Below are positions 43,632-52,051 of a stretch of 64,000 bases of DNA, piece after piece. This DNA is from Chitinophaga rupis (GTDB lineage: Bacteria > Bacteroidota > Bacteroidia > Chitinophagales > Chitinophagaceae): NCBI RefSeq assembly GCF_900109685.1, contig NZ_FOBB01000004.1, forward strand, positions 158,117 to 222,116, written 5' to 3'. The notes below the pieces were generated by a model. That model made no database searches. It was not told where the DNA came from and saw only the letters and a program-made list of their open reading frames with translations. A program made the position numbers and the translations under genes. The number at the start of each line of letters is the position of its first letter. Within the stretch, counting starts at the first letter, position 1.

Positions 43632-45029
43632 TTAATAACCCAAAATCTTTAACATACTCTGGGCAGTTTGCTCCTTGGCATACAACCAATCTTTGAGCTG
43701 CCCGTTTTTGTCGTATCCTACAATAACATGTTTCGGTGAAGGGATCAGGCAGTGTTTAATACCGCCGTAACCGCTCAGCTGATCCTGGTAAGCCCCTGTA
43801 TGGAAGAAGCCAATATATAATGGCTCCCCGTTACTGAGCTTTGGCAGGAACACCGCGTTAATATGCTCTTCCGAAGTGTAAAAGTCATATCCATCGCAGG
43901 TAAGCCCTCCCAGGTGCACCTCCTGGTACTCCTGGTCCCATTTGTTAATGGGCAGCATCAGGAACTTTTCTCCTATGCCCCAGGTATCCGGTAAGGTAGT
44001 AATAAAAGAGCTGTCTATCATATACCAGTTCTCACGGTCGTTCTGCATCTTCTCTCCTACTACACTATATATAACCGCGCCGCTTTCGCCTACGGTATAT
44101 GAACCAAATTCTGTGTAGATGTCCGGTACGGGCACCTTGTTCTTTTTACATACACTTTTAATAGAGGCTACGATCTCATTTACAATGTAATTATAGTCGT
44201 AGTCAAAACCCAGCGAATGTTTAATAGGGAATCCTCCCCCTATATTAATACTATCCAGCTCCGGGCAGATCTTCTTTAACTGGCAGTACAGGTTCAGCAC
44301 CCGGTTAAACTGGCTCCAGTAGTAAATATCGTCTTTAATACCTTTATTCATGAAGAAGTGCAGCATTTTCAGCTCAAACTTCTCATTACCCTTTAGCTTG
44401 TCAACGTAAAACTCCAGTATATCACGGGAGCGTATGCCCAAACGGGAGGTATAAAAGTCAAAGGTAGGCTCTTCTTCAGCGGCAATACGCAGTCCCAGCT
44501 TCACGGGTTCTTTGGTGCGTATATGCTTCTGATACTCTTCCAGCTCCTCCTTATTATCCAGCACAGGTATCACATTTTTGAAACCGCTGTTGGCGAGGCG
44601 GGAAATAGCCCGGGTATATGCTTTGGTTTTATAACCGTTGCAAATTATGAAGGTTTCTTTATTGATCTTCTTCCGTTCGTATAATTTATTGATTATATCA
44701 ATATCATATGCGAAAGAAGTTTCGATATGCACCCCATGCTTCAGGGTCTCCTCCATAATAAAGGAGAAATGGGAGCTTTTGGTGCAGTAGCAATAATAAT
44801 AGTTTCCGTCGTACCGGTTCTTTTTAATGGCATCCTGGAACATCTTTTTAGCCTTATTTACCTGCATCCCGATCTTGGGCAGATAAGTTAGCTTGAAAGG
44901 CGTACCATATTTATCGATCAACGCCTTGATGTTCAAACCATTAAATTCCAGATAATTGTCGTTCACCTCAAATCCTTCCTGCGGAAACTCAAAGGTTTGA
45001 TTCACGAGATCTGTGTAGGTGTTGTTCAT
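43632..45029 (-). CDS. speA: Arginine decarboxylase-like PLP enzyme
   Basis: A 465-residue fold-type III (alanine racemase-like) PLP decarboxylase. Lys84 (YCTKSSH) should bind PLP, the phosphate-binding GGG is in NIGGGFP, and the substrate-binding motif CDGYD starts at Cys378. The family catalyses decarboxylation of arginine to agmatine, opening polyamine synthesis. It is shorter than E. coli SpeA (about 650) but matches the compact Bacteroidota form. No agmatinase gene is nearby. A -7 element lies 112 bases upstream. Confidence 0.82.
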   Translation of the reverse strand: MNNTYTDLVNQTFEFPQEGFEVNDNYLEFNGLNIKALIDKYGTPFKLTYLPKIGMQVNKAKKMFQDAIKKNRYDGNYYYCYCTKSSHFSFIMEETLKHGVHIETSFAYDIDIINKLYERKKINKETFIICNGYKTKAYTRAISRLANSGFKNVIPVLDNKEELEEYQKHIRTKEPVKLGLRIAAEEEPTFDFYTSRLGIRSRDILEFYVDKLKGNEKFELKMLHFFMNKGIKDDIYYWSQFNRVLNLYCQLKKICPELDSINIGGGFPIKHSLGFDYDYNYIVNEIVASIKSVCKKNKVPVPDIYTEFGSYTVGESGAVIYSVVGEKMQNDRENWYMIDSSFITTLPDTWGIGEKFLMLPINKWDQEYQEVHLGGLTCDGYDFYTSEEHINAVFLPKLSNGEPLYIGFFHTGAYQDQLSGYGGIKHCLIPSPKHVIVGYDKNGQLKDWLYAKEQTAQSMLKILGY

Positions 45030-45598
45030 CTAAATCTGTGAATGAATTTTAGGTTAGTAATAAAATTTAAACTCAGGTTTAGCTGGAGAAACTCCTGGTT
45101 TACACACCTACGTCAGTTCGAAACCCAGCAAAATTGGTTGCAAAGCTAAATATTTTGTTCTATTGCAGAAGCAAAAAATTTGGCCCTTTTTACAGGGAAA
45201 CGTCATATCAAAGTAAATAATTACGAATCAATTATTTAAGGGGTATGTTAATTTTTGAGAGTGGGATGGGAATCAGGCTGGTGTTAGTCCAGGCAGCACA
45301 CTAATATTATGTAAATCAATTAATTAAATAGCTTTGCCTTTCCTATGGCCCGTTTGGCCAGCCCAATTTATTAAAATATTAATAACCAGTTAGTTATATT
45401 TTTATCGGCAGCCAACTTCCGGCTAATATACCCCACCGGATGCTACTTAAATAAGTAACTTATTGTTGTGGTGAGGTCTGAGAATCAAAAAACGTATTGA
45501 TATACAACCACTTATTATACATACAGGCTTTTAAAGAGGCATTACAAGCCCCACAGTATTAGCCCGTGTTTATGGCTGTCGGCCCGGGTCATTCTCTC
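45030..45598. other. Gene-free leader of speA and tail of the WbqC gene
   Basis: About 570 AT-rich bases. The minus strand holds TAGCTTTG (45141-45148), an exact -7 element, with a CAAA (TTTG on minus) at 45172-45175 as possible -33. The long leader (about 105 bases) could hold control elements, but no riboswitch fold was recognised. The rest shows nothing. Confidence 0.5.
45141..45148 (-). promoter_or_regulatory. -7 element (TAGCTTTG) of speA
   Basis: Exact TAnnTTTG match with TTTG 23 bases further upstream on the same strand. Confidence 0.5.
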
Positions 45599-46255
45599 CT
45601 ACTGCTCAGCCTGCCCAGAGCTCTTCAATAGTGTTAAGCTGCGTTTGCCTTCATTAAAAAGCAGGTCCAGTATACTGAGGTTAGTCAGGAAACCGGTGCG
45701 GTCCTGGAACACCTGAGTGTACTCCGGTCCTTCCCAATTTTGCTCCCGCTCACCCGGCTTAAGCTGGTCCCGGGCATCGGTGATCTCCGAGGCGGGATCA
45801 ACCTGTTTTTCAAACCGGTCGGTAAAGGTGGGTGTACAATCATACCCCATTACCCGGTTAGCCCATTCAAAACAAGCCATGTTCCAATCCAGCAAAAATT
45901 GGTGGGGTTGCTCAAATAATCCCTGAAGGTCTTCCTCATAATATTCAAACCATGGGGAACGGCGGTAAGCGGACACCAATGTCTTCCAATGCAGGGCCTG
46001 CCACTTCTCCTCATTACTGATCCGCACATCCTTCATAATGGTACGCTGATTTTTTCCTTTGGTTAAAGGTACACTGAGCAGGATGGTTCCATTAGGCCCG
46101 GCAATGTAACAGCGGTTACGATAACTGAGCTTTTGGTAGTGTTCATATCTCTCTATCTGTAATATGGAGTGATTAATTAAAGTTTTATAGTAGGAAATCG
46201 ATGGAAAGTATTGTGATTCAATCAATAAAATTTCATTTTTTGGTATTGCTGTCAT
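45599..46255 (-). CDS. WbqC-family protein
   Basis: A 218-residue protein with the WbqC opening (LIESQYFPSISYYKTLI), ERYEHYQKLSYRNRC, and SAYRRSPWFEYYEEDLQGLF. WbqC proteins occur in polysaccharide and LPS O-antigen loci and are proposed to act in sugar modification, perhaps as cysteine-protease-fold enzymes. None of the usual glycosyltransferases is here, so this copy stands alone and its substrate is unknown. Confidence 0.88.
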   Translation of the reverse strand: MTAIPKNEILLIESQYFPSISYYKTLINHSILQIERYEHYQKLSYRNRCYIAGPNGTILLSVPLTKGKNQRTIMKDVRISNEEKWQALHWKTLVSAYRRSPWFEYYEEDLQGLFEQPHQFLLDWNMACFEWANRVMGYDCTPTFTDRFEKQVDPASEITDARDQLKPGEREQNWEGPEYTQVFQDRTGFLTNLSILDLLFNEGKRSLTLLKSSGQAEQ

Positions 46256-47209
46256 AATGTCAAAATTTGGTGCCTGCTATGTAAAAACCTATGATGTCAG
46301 GTGTTGAAGTAATTACCATTTGCTACTTAACAATTAATTGCAACTACCTCTAAAACAGTTCATAGAAAAATAAAAAATATGCTATTGTAATTAGCATTTT
46401 GCCTTTTAAAGCAAAATTTTAGTTACATGTAAAAATACTAAAGTAATTAGTAGTTTTTCTGTTCATTTTCAAGGCTTTTTTGGCTGAAGTAAAATGTAAA
46501 GCAGAAATGGCTGAACTGCCACTTATACCCCACCGTCTTTGGGGCGGAAGGTTGAAAAATGGAAAGGCCATAAATGAAAAAAGGAATAAAATGGATGGGG
46601 CTGCAGGTAGAAAGCCTATTAAAAAAGAAGATTTAAAAAAGATGGTTAATTACAAAAATCAAACATTTTTGATGTGCTCTATTTTAGGAAACCGGGAGGA
46701 TAAAGTGCAGGTTTGGACGTGCGGATGAACTTTATGAAATGGCAGGTTCAGGTAAAAATGGGATTTAATGATGGGGGCGCTTCAGGTTCAATTTTTAAGA
46801 AAACGGCTTTTTTGAACTAACCCTGATCCCGGAAAACGAAAACTTCGTAGATTGGAATTTTTAGAAAAGTAAATTCCCCGGTAGGTCAAAAACCGGAAAA
46901 CCGGACGCCTGAAAAAGTCATTTTTTGGAGTAATTGGTGATGAGCTTTTTCCCTGAAAAACGATCGTTAAAACAACCAAATCACTAAATGGCAAAAATGG
47001 ATTTGGCTTTTTGAGGATAACTGTTGAGGCGCTGTTTATATAAAAACACTCAAAAATGCAGGCCGGTTCCGGCGCTCAAAACTGAAGCCAGGTATCGGGG
47101 GGATAAGCACATTTTTTACTACTTAAAATAGTAATATCCAATTTGTTTAGATTTTGTGAATTTATTAGCCGGCTTACCCCGGAAAAATGTATTTCGCTAA
47201 TTTTGCCTC
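46256..47209. other. Largest gene-free stretch (about 950 bases)
   Basis: AT-rich. The longest frame (82 codons from a TTG at 46480) is basic, has no recognisable domain and no Bacteroidota promoter before it. Short repeats occur (AAAACCGGAAAACCGGAC at 46882-46905) and the pair CACTCAAAAATG/GCGCTCAAAACTG at 47047-47085. The region may be degraded sequence. Confidence 0.5.
47198..47205 (+). promoter_or_regulatory. -7 element (TAATTTTG) of the LEA-14-like gene
   Basis: Exact TAnnTTTG match followed by only four bases before ATG 47210, so the transcript should begin at or near the start codon. Confidence 0.55.
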
Positions 47210-47686
47210 ATGCAACAAATGACCCGTTTTACTCAATATATACGCCTCACCGTTTTAGTGCTGCTTACCTGGGGCATGGCCAGCTCCTGCGAAAAAATGA
47301 AGGACCTGGAATTTATCCGGGTAGCCGGCGTTAGCATTGACGAACTGGGTATGAGCACCAGCATTGTCCGCATGACCCTCGCCTATTATAACCCTAATAA
47401 CTTTAACCTGCAGCTGAAAGATGCCAATTTTGACCTGTTCTTTGACGATACCCAGGTAGGCCATTCCGTGCAGGATACCCTCATCCGCATACCGGCTAAA
47501 GACACTTTTTACTTTCCTGTAAAGCTGGAGGTAAGCATGGCCAATGTGCTCAAAAATGCCTGGAGCGCTTTTGCCAATAAAGAGGTAACTATTAAGGCTA
47601 CGGGTAATTGCAAGGTGGGTAAAGGCGGGTTATATTTCCCTTTCCCTATTAAGTGCGAGACCAAACAACCATTGAAATTCTTCTAA
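47210..47686 (+). CDS. LEA-14-like (WHy domain) lipoprotein
   Basis: A 158-residue protein with signal peptide and lipobox ASSC (Cys about residue 27). The body is one beta-sandwich of the late-embryogenesis-abundant 14/WHy type (NPNNFNLQLKDANFDLFFDD, then ANVLKNAWSAFANKEVTIK). In plants such proteins help desiccation tolerance; in bacteria the role is unclear. ATG 47210 is used; a second ATG at 47219 is equally possible. It converges with the unknown gene 12 bases away. Confidence 0.85.
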   Translation: MQQMTRFTQYIRLTVLVLLTWGMASSCEKMKDLEFIRVAGVSIDELGMSTSIVRMTLAYYNPNNFNLQLKDANFDLFFDDTQVGHSVQDTLIRIPAKDTFYFPVKLEVSMANVLKNAWSAFANKEVTIKATGNCKVGKGGLYFPFPIKCETKQPLKFF

Positions 47687-47698
47687 AAGACGGGCCGC

Positions 47699-48256
47699 CT
47701 ACCAGCTGCCGGTTACTAATTCCATAATGGTTAAAATGTGCCGGCTTTCGGAAAGGTCTTTTATGGGTGGCAGCTCCACCACAGCAGCGCGTACCTGATT
47801 CAGGGCCTGCAGATCGATTTCTTTTATTAATCCATGCTTATAATAGCTGGCCAGGGCTATAGCGGTTTTTAATACCGTGGCTTTTACCCGTACGGAGTGC
47901 GGGGAATAACGGCCGGGGTGGAGGTGAATGTATTTGCCGGTTTCCTCCTGCCCCATTCTTAAGATCCAGGTGGATTGATCGGATAATGTAAGGGATTGGT
48001 AACCCTCCTCTTGATCCAGCCAGCGGGCGTATTCCGGCAAGGTATTAATGTCCCGCTCCCACAGGGCATCCAGGGTTTCCTGGCCAATTTCTGCTATTTG
48101 CAGGTGGCCCAGGTATAGGTCCATCTGGGAATTCCCCAGCACCTTCAGGTGTTGGGAAAGCTCAGCTACCGGGCAGGTAGCTATAAAATTACCTATGGCG
48201 CCCAGGTGGTGCTTGAGCGCGTTGAAATGTATATTATGTAATCCGGCGGCTGACAT
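47699..48256 (-). CDS. Conserved-looking protein of unknown function
   Basis: A 185-residue soluble, mixed alpha/beta protein without signal peptide or membrane segment. It opens MSAAGLHNIHFNALKHHLGAI and contains two regions of alternating hydrophobic residues but no motif I recognise. It lies 12 bases from the convergent LEA-14-like gene and 63 bases downstream of an HMA-domain gene on the same strand. Coding evidence is length, phase and clean start and stop. Confidence 0.72.
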   Translation of the reverse strand: MSAAGLHNIHFNALKHHLGAIGNFIATCPVAELSQHLKVLGNSQMDLYLGHLQIAEIGQETLDALWERDINTLPEYARWLDQEEGYQSLTLSDQSTWILRMGQEETGKYIHLHPGRYSPHSVRVKATVLKTAIALASYYKHGLIKEIDLQALNQVRAAVVELPPIKDLSESRHILTIMELVTGSW

Positions 48257-48259
48257 CTA

Positions 48260-48292
48260 AAAAAAGTCCCGTTCCGGAGGACCGGAACGGGA
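48260..48292 (-). terminator. Rho-independent terminator of the HMA gene
   Basis: On the minus strand, TCCCGTTCCGG pairs perfectly with CCGGAACGGGA (11 bp, 4-base loop), followed by seven T, 27 bases past the stop. Confidence 0.93.
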
Positions 48293-48319
48293 GCTATTCA
48301 ATTTACAGTTACAAGAAAT

Positions 48320-48697
48320 TTAGTGTTTTTTGTCGGGATGCCCGCCACCATCTTCAGGTTTCTTGCAGCAGGTGGGCAGCTTGGCGTATGTTTCCGGGTT
48401 AGCGGTTACATTATCCGCATCATAGCCTGCGTTGGCAATGGCTGTTTTCACATTTTCAATATTGGTACGGTCCGTGAAGAACTTTACCGTAGTAATGTGC
48501 TTTTTAACATCCACTTTGGTAGAGGCGATGCCTTCTTCCTGCAGCATGTATTTTTCAATCCTGTCCTTACATTGTTCGCATTGTACGGTCGGTGTGCTGA
48601 TCTTTGCCGTTACGAGAGTGCCTTTTTTGGATTGCGCCATGGTAGCAGTGCCTACAGCAACCAGCAGCATTACCATTACGAGCTTGATGATACGCAT
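48320..48697 (-). CDS. Exported heavy-metal-associated (HMA) domain protein
   Basis: A 125-residue protein with signal peptide (ending TMAQS about residue 22) and one HMA ferredoxin-like domain (about 28-100) with the copper or zinc site CEQC (Cys40, Cys43). The tail adds a second cysteine pair TCCKK and ends GGGHPDKKH, a possible extra metal site. ATG 48697 starts the signal peptide; an upstream frame reaches into pyrE. It may pass metal in the periplasm. No copper ATPase is nearby. Confidence 0.88.
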   Translation of the reverse strand: MRIIKLVMVMLLVAVGTATMAQSKKGTLVTAKISTPTVQCEQCKDRIEKYMLQEEGIASTKVDVKKHITTVKFFTDRTNIENVKTAIANAGYDADNVTANPETYAKLPTCCKKPEDGGGHPDKKH

Positions 48698-48779
48698 AAA
48701 AAATTGTTTTGATACCCGAATGTAAGAAAAATTATGAATGTGCTGATGTACTAATATGGTGCATATTAGCACCTTGCAA

Positions 48780-49415
48780 TTATTTACCCCATTGATCCGG
48801 AGCGCTGCGCCAGGATTGCAGGGTAGATTGTTCTGCGGCAGATACCATCCCTTTTTCAACCGCCAGCTCTATTAATGCATTATAATTACTGAGTGAGCGA
48901 TAGGGTACACCGGCTGCTTCAAATGCCTGCACTGCTATATCAAAACCATAATTAAAGATAGATACCATGCCTATTACCTCCCCGCCTGCCTGGCGAATGG
49001 CCTGCACGGCTTCCAGGCTGCTTTTGCCGGTAGAGATCAGGTCTTCTATCACCACTACAGGCTGGCCTTCCTGCAGCACGCCTTCGATCTGGTTGCCCAT
49101 ACCATGTTCCTTGGGTTTGGAGCGTACATAAATGAAGGGCAGCTTTAGCTGATCGGCTACCAGGGCACCATGCGGTATGCCTGCGGTAGCTACTCCGGCT
49201 ATTACAGCTGCTTCCGGGAAGTCGCTGAACACCATGTTGGAGAGCTCTGATTTAATATAGTCGCGCACGTAAGGAAAGGATAACAGCTTACGGTTATCGC
49301 AATAAATGGGCGATTTCCAGCCGGAAGCCCAGGTAAAGGGCTCGGCGGGGCGCAGCTTTACGGCCTGCACCTGCAGCAGCTTTTCGGCTACTTGTTTTTC
49401 ACTGATGTTACTCAT
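48780..49415 (-). CDS. pyrE: Orotate phosphoribosyltransferase
   Basis: Adds phosphoribosyl pyrophosphate to orotate in pyrimidine synthesis. The 211-residue protein has the PRPP motif VVIEDLISTGKSSLE and the dimer-loop KPKEHGMGN. The -7 element TAATTTTG at 49421-49428 ends only five bases before the ATG, so the mRNA may be leaderless. The following HMA gene (82 bases downstream) may read through from it; its own promoter was not found. Confidence 0.97.
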   Translation of the reverse strand: MSNISEKQVAEKLLQVQAVKLRPAEPFTWASGWKSPIYCDNRKLLSFPYVRDYIKSELSNMVFSDFPEAAVIAGVATAGIPHGALVADQLKLPFIYVRSKPKEHGMGNQIEGVLQEGQPVVVIEDLISTGKSSLEAVQAIRQAGGEVIGMVSIFNYGFDIAVQAFEAAGVPYRSLSNYNALIELAVEKGMVSAAEQSTLQSWRSAPDQWGK

Positions 49416-49420
49416 GGCAG

Positions 49421-49428
49421 CAAAATTA
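49421..49428 (-). promoter_or_regulatory. -7 element (TAATTTTG) of pyrE
   Basis: Exact TAnnTTTG match on the minus strand, ending five bases before the start codon. Confidence 0.55.
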
Positions 49429-49716
49429 GGGGATCGGTAGTTTTTTGTATAAATTATTATACAAAGCAGCTAAGTTTTTGTACGGTTTTTATACATACCG
49501 TATAAATGGATCAAGCGGCTGATGCTTTATTTACAACAGTTTACAATCCCGGTAGCGGATCAAACGGTACCCGTGAATGATTATCAACCCCTACCTGTAT
49601 ATCTACGCATTCCAAACAGTATTTTACACGCAGCTGCTCCATCGCGGATCATACGGAATTTATCACAAGGGCTACGCATTCGTCGGTTACTGTTACCCAT
49701 TTTGTTCACATATAGC

Positions 49717-49724
49717 TATTTTTG
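49717..49724 (+). promoter_or_regulatory. -7 element (TATTTTTG) of the Nudix gene
   Basis: Exact TAnnTTTG match ending four bases before ATG 49729. It rules against the much longer frame beginning at 49522. Confidence 0.55.
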
Positions 49725-49728
49725 CCGT

Positions 49729-50361
49729 ATGGAACAGACCCAAACAATATATCTCAACGAGAGACCCCTCATCCTATCTGCCAATCAAAGAGAGATCCCG
49801 GCCGGCTTTACCGAAGCGCCGGTGTGCCCTAAACCAGATGCTATTACCATCACCCAAACCCTGCTGGCACTGGAAAAGGGTGAGATACCGGCGGCTGTTT
49901 TTGTACAGTCGGATACGCAAAAGCTGCTGGATGCCATCAAAAGCCATTTTAATGTTCTTGTGGCGGCGGGTGGCCTGATCACCAACCCGGCGGGCGAAAT
50001 ATTGCTGATGTTCCGCCGCGGTAAGTGGGACCTGCCCAAAGGCAAGCAGGATGAAGGGGAAAGCCTGGAAGACTGCGCTTTGCGTGAAGTGCAGGAGGAA
50101 ACCGGCCTGCAGCACATAACCCTGGAGCACAAGCTCACGGAAACGTACCACTACTACCCGTTAAAAGAGAAAAAGGTGCTGAAACATACGTACTGGTACA
50201 AAATGCTGTTCACCGGATCAGAGCTTACGGTGCCGCAGATAGAGGAAGATATTATGGATATACAATGGATCAGGCCTGAAAATTTAGGCAAGTACCTGAA
50301 GTTTTCCTATCAGAATATTTTGGATGTGTTTGAGAAAGCCGGATATGCGAGTAGCTTTTAG
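49729..50361 (+). CDS. Nudix hydrolase
   Basis: A 210-residue protein. The Nudix box (Gx5Ex7REUxEExGU) occupies residues 105-127 (GKQDEGES...REVQEETGL). Such enzymes hydrolyse nucleoside diphosphates linked to another group; the substrate is not readable. An extra N-terminal part (about 1-75) precedes the fold. ATG 49729 is chosen because it is four bases after a strong -7 element; the in-frame ATG at 49522 would add 69 non-conserved residues. The divergent pyrE is 313 bases away. Confidence 0.9.
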   Translation: MEQTQTIYLNERPLILSANQREIPAGFTEAPVCPKPDAITITQTLLALEKGEIPAAVFVQSDTQKLLDAIKSHFNVLVAAGGLITNPAGEILLMFRRGKWDLPKGKQDEGESLEDCALREVQEETGLQHITLEHKLTETYHYYPLKEKKVLKHTYWYKMLFTGSELTVPQIEEDIMDIQWIRPENLGKYLKFSYQNILDVFEKAGYASSF

Positions 50362-50443
50362 CTGTTGGCTGTTAGCTTTTAGCTGTTGACTATTGACTGC
50401 CAGCCTTTAGCTAAAAGCTGATAGCTAAAGGCTAATAGCTTAA
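50351..50443. repeat. Inverted word repeat (TTTAGCTGTTGGCTGTTAGC)
   Basis: Left half repeats AGCTTTTAGCTGTT; right half repeats its complement-like words TAGCTAAAAGCTGATAGCTAAAGGC. It overlaps the Nudix stop and fills the gap to the convergent thioesterase gene. A locus-specific word, AGCTTTTAGCT, is used. Confidence 0.75.
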
Positions 50444-50444
50444 C

Positions 50445-50882
50445 TTATTGGTCTCGTTTAGGTAGTATAGCCACTGTTAAACGGCTGATGCATACCAGCT
50501 TATGCTGATCATCCGTAATGCGGATGTCCCATACATGAGTAGTAGAACCTAAGTGCAGGGGCCTTGCAATAGCATGCACATAGCCTTCCCGCACGCCTTT
50601 TATATGGTTGGCATTGATCTCCAACCCTACGCATATTTGCTTTTGAGAGTCTATCACCAGCCCCGATGCCATACTCCCCACCGTTTCTGCCAGGGCTGCA
50701 GAAGCTCCACCGTGTAACAGTCCATAAGGTTGTACGGTACGGTGGTCTACCGGCATCATCATCCGGAGGTAATCCGGGCCTATTTCCGTGAACTCCATAC
50801 CCAGGCAGCTGCCTATGGTATTATCGCCCCATTCGTTTAGCTGATCCAGTGAAATATCGAGTGAATGCCAGATGGGTTTCAT
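50445..50882 (-). CDS. Hotdog-fold thioesterase (PaaI/YbgC-like)
   Basis: A 145-residue acyl-CoA thioesterase with the PaaI/4-hydroxybenzoyl-CoA thioesterase signature LHGGASAALAETVGS (about 57-71), followed by VGLEINANHIKGVREG. Substrates may be phenylacetyl-CoA or 1,4-dihydroxy-2-naphthoyl-CoA; neither a paa nor a menaquinone gene is adjacent, so it stays open. Another gene, coaD, follows on the same strand 80 bases upstream in sequence. Confidence 0.85.
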   Translation of the reverse strand: MKPIWHSLDISLDQLNEWGDNTIGSCLGMEFTEIGPDYLRMMMPVDHRTVQPYGLLHGGASAALAETVGSMASGLVIDSQKQICVGLEINANHIKGVREGYVHAIARPLHLGSTTHVWDIRITDDQHKLVCISRLTVAILPKRDQ

Positions 50883-50970
50883 AAATAATTAATAATTAAG
50901 AATGAAGAATGAATAGATTGAAGCGAGTGTATCCGCGATCATTAATTTTTAATTATTCATTATTAATTGC
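50883..50970. repeat. Inverted word repeat (AATAATTAATAATT)
   Basis: AATAATTAATAATTAAGAATGA at the left (50884 on) and its near complement (AATTATTCATTATTAATTG) at the right of a central segment. Same word family as 21417-21519. Confidence 0.75.
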
Positions 50971-51451
50971 GGGGCGGCTCTTTCTCCTGGGCCAGCGTTT
51001 TTAAGACCGCTTCCGGCAGGAACTGCGATACATTGCCGTTATTACGGATAATATCCCGCACCAGGGTGGATGCAATACTGGTAAACTGGGGTGTACAGGT
51101 AAGGAAGATGGTTTCTATACTGTTGTCCATAGCCCGGTTCACATCTGCAATGGCCTTCTCATATTCAAAGTCGTTCACGTAGCGGATACCCCTTAATATA
51201 TATTGTGCATTTACCTGCTGGCAGAAATCAACCGTAAGCCCTTTATAAGAGGCTGCCTTGATCTTAGGCTCATCTTTATAGATATCCCTGATCCATTGTA
51301 AACGCTGCTCCAGCGCGTACATAGGCACTTTGCTGGAATTCACGCCTATGGCAATGATCAATTCATCAAACAGGTTTATAGCCCGGTCTATTACATCTTT
51401 ATGGCCTAAGGTGATGGGATCAAAGGTGCCTGGAAATACACATATACGCAT
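50963..51451 (-). CDS. coaD: Phosphopantetheine adenylyltransferase
   Basis: Fourth step of coenzyme A synthesis: joins ATP and 4'-phosphopantetheine to form dephospho-CoA. The 162-residue length is standard. The nucleotidyltransferase motif PITLGH includes His17 and the second loop is SIASTLVRDI. It lies 39 bases after rsmD on the same strand. The rsmD-coaD adjacency is widespread across bacteria. Confidence 0.97.
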   Translation of the reverse strand: MRICVFPGTFDPITLGHKDVIDRAINLFDELIIAIGVNSSKVPMYALEQRLQWIRDIYKDEPKIKAASYKGLTVDFCQQVNAQYILRGIRYVNDFEYEKAIADVNRAMDNSIETIFLTCTPQFTSIASTLVRDIIRNNGNVSQFLPEAVLKTLAQEKEPPRN

Positions 51452-51490
51452 GGAAACAATTTAATGGTCAAATAGTTGCATACCGGGCCT

Positions 51491-52051
51491 TTAGCTGTGC
51501 TGCCGCAGCTCTTCCCGGTTAATGAAAATAGAAAATATAGTAGTACCGTAATTGCGTTCCGTACGGTAGTAGTTATAATGCTTGTAATTGTTACGTGGTG
51601 TATGTTCCAGCACCAGCCAGCCTTCCGGGTTCAGAAGCTGCCGTTCAAATATTACCAGCGGCAGCTGGTCTATGGTGGTAAGTGCGTAGGGCGGGCCGGC
51701 AAAAATAAAGTCGAACTTATCGGTACACTGCTGCAGGAACTTAAATACATCCATGCGGAACAGCTTCAGGGTATGAATATCCAGCGCCTGTGCTGTTTTC
51801 TCAATATAGGCGGCCATGTCCGGGTCCTTTTCCACAATGGTTTGATCTGTGGCGCCGCGGGAAGCCAGCTCGTAGCTGATGCTGCCGGTACCGCCAAAGA
51901 TATCCAGTGTTTTAAGGGAAGGTATATCCAGGTTGTTTTCAATGATATTGAACAAGCCGCCTTTAGCTATATCCGTGGTGGGCCGGGTATGGGGCATGTT
52001 GGCAGGCGGCTGAAACCTTCTTCCTCCATATGCCCCTCCTATTATACGCAT
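51491..52051 (-). CDS. rsmD: 16S rRNA (guanine966-N2)-methyltransferase RsmD
   Basis: A 186-residue methyltransferase. The AdoMet motif is LDIFGGTGSISYEL (49-62). The N-terminal RIIGGAYGGRR is the RsmD signature. The target-base motif, normally (D/N)PPY/F, reads AGPPYAL with Gly at 119, replacing the expected Asp. Overlaps the DUF3822 gene by 10 bases and precedes coaD, an arrangement typical of this family. The Gly change may affect activity or be compensated. Confidence 0.9.
   Translation of the reverse strand: MRIIGGAYGGRRFQPPANMPHTRPTTDIAKGGLFNIIENNLDIPSLKTLDIFGGTGSISYELASRGATDQTIVEKDPDMAAYIEKTAQALDIHTLKLFRMDVFKFLQQCTDKFDFIFAGPPYALTTIDQLPLVIFERQLLNPEGWLVLEHTPRNNYKHYNYYRTERNYGTTIFSIFINREELRQHS

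Noticed and set aside
45030..45140. Riboswitch in the speA leader
   Set aside because: The leader is long, but I could not trace a known aptamer or a terminator/antiterminator pair.
46480..46728. 82-codon frame from a TTG
   Set aside because: Starts with TTG, lacks a promoter or ribosome signal, composition is basic and low-complexity, and no domain is recognised.
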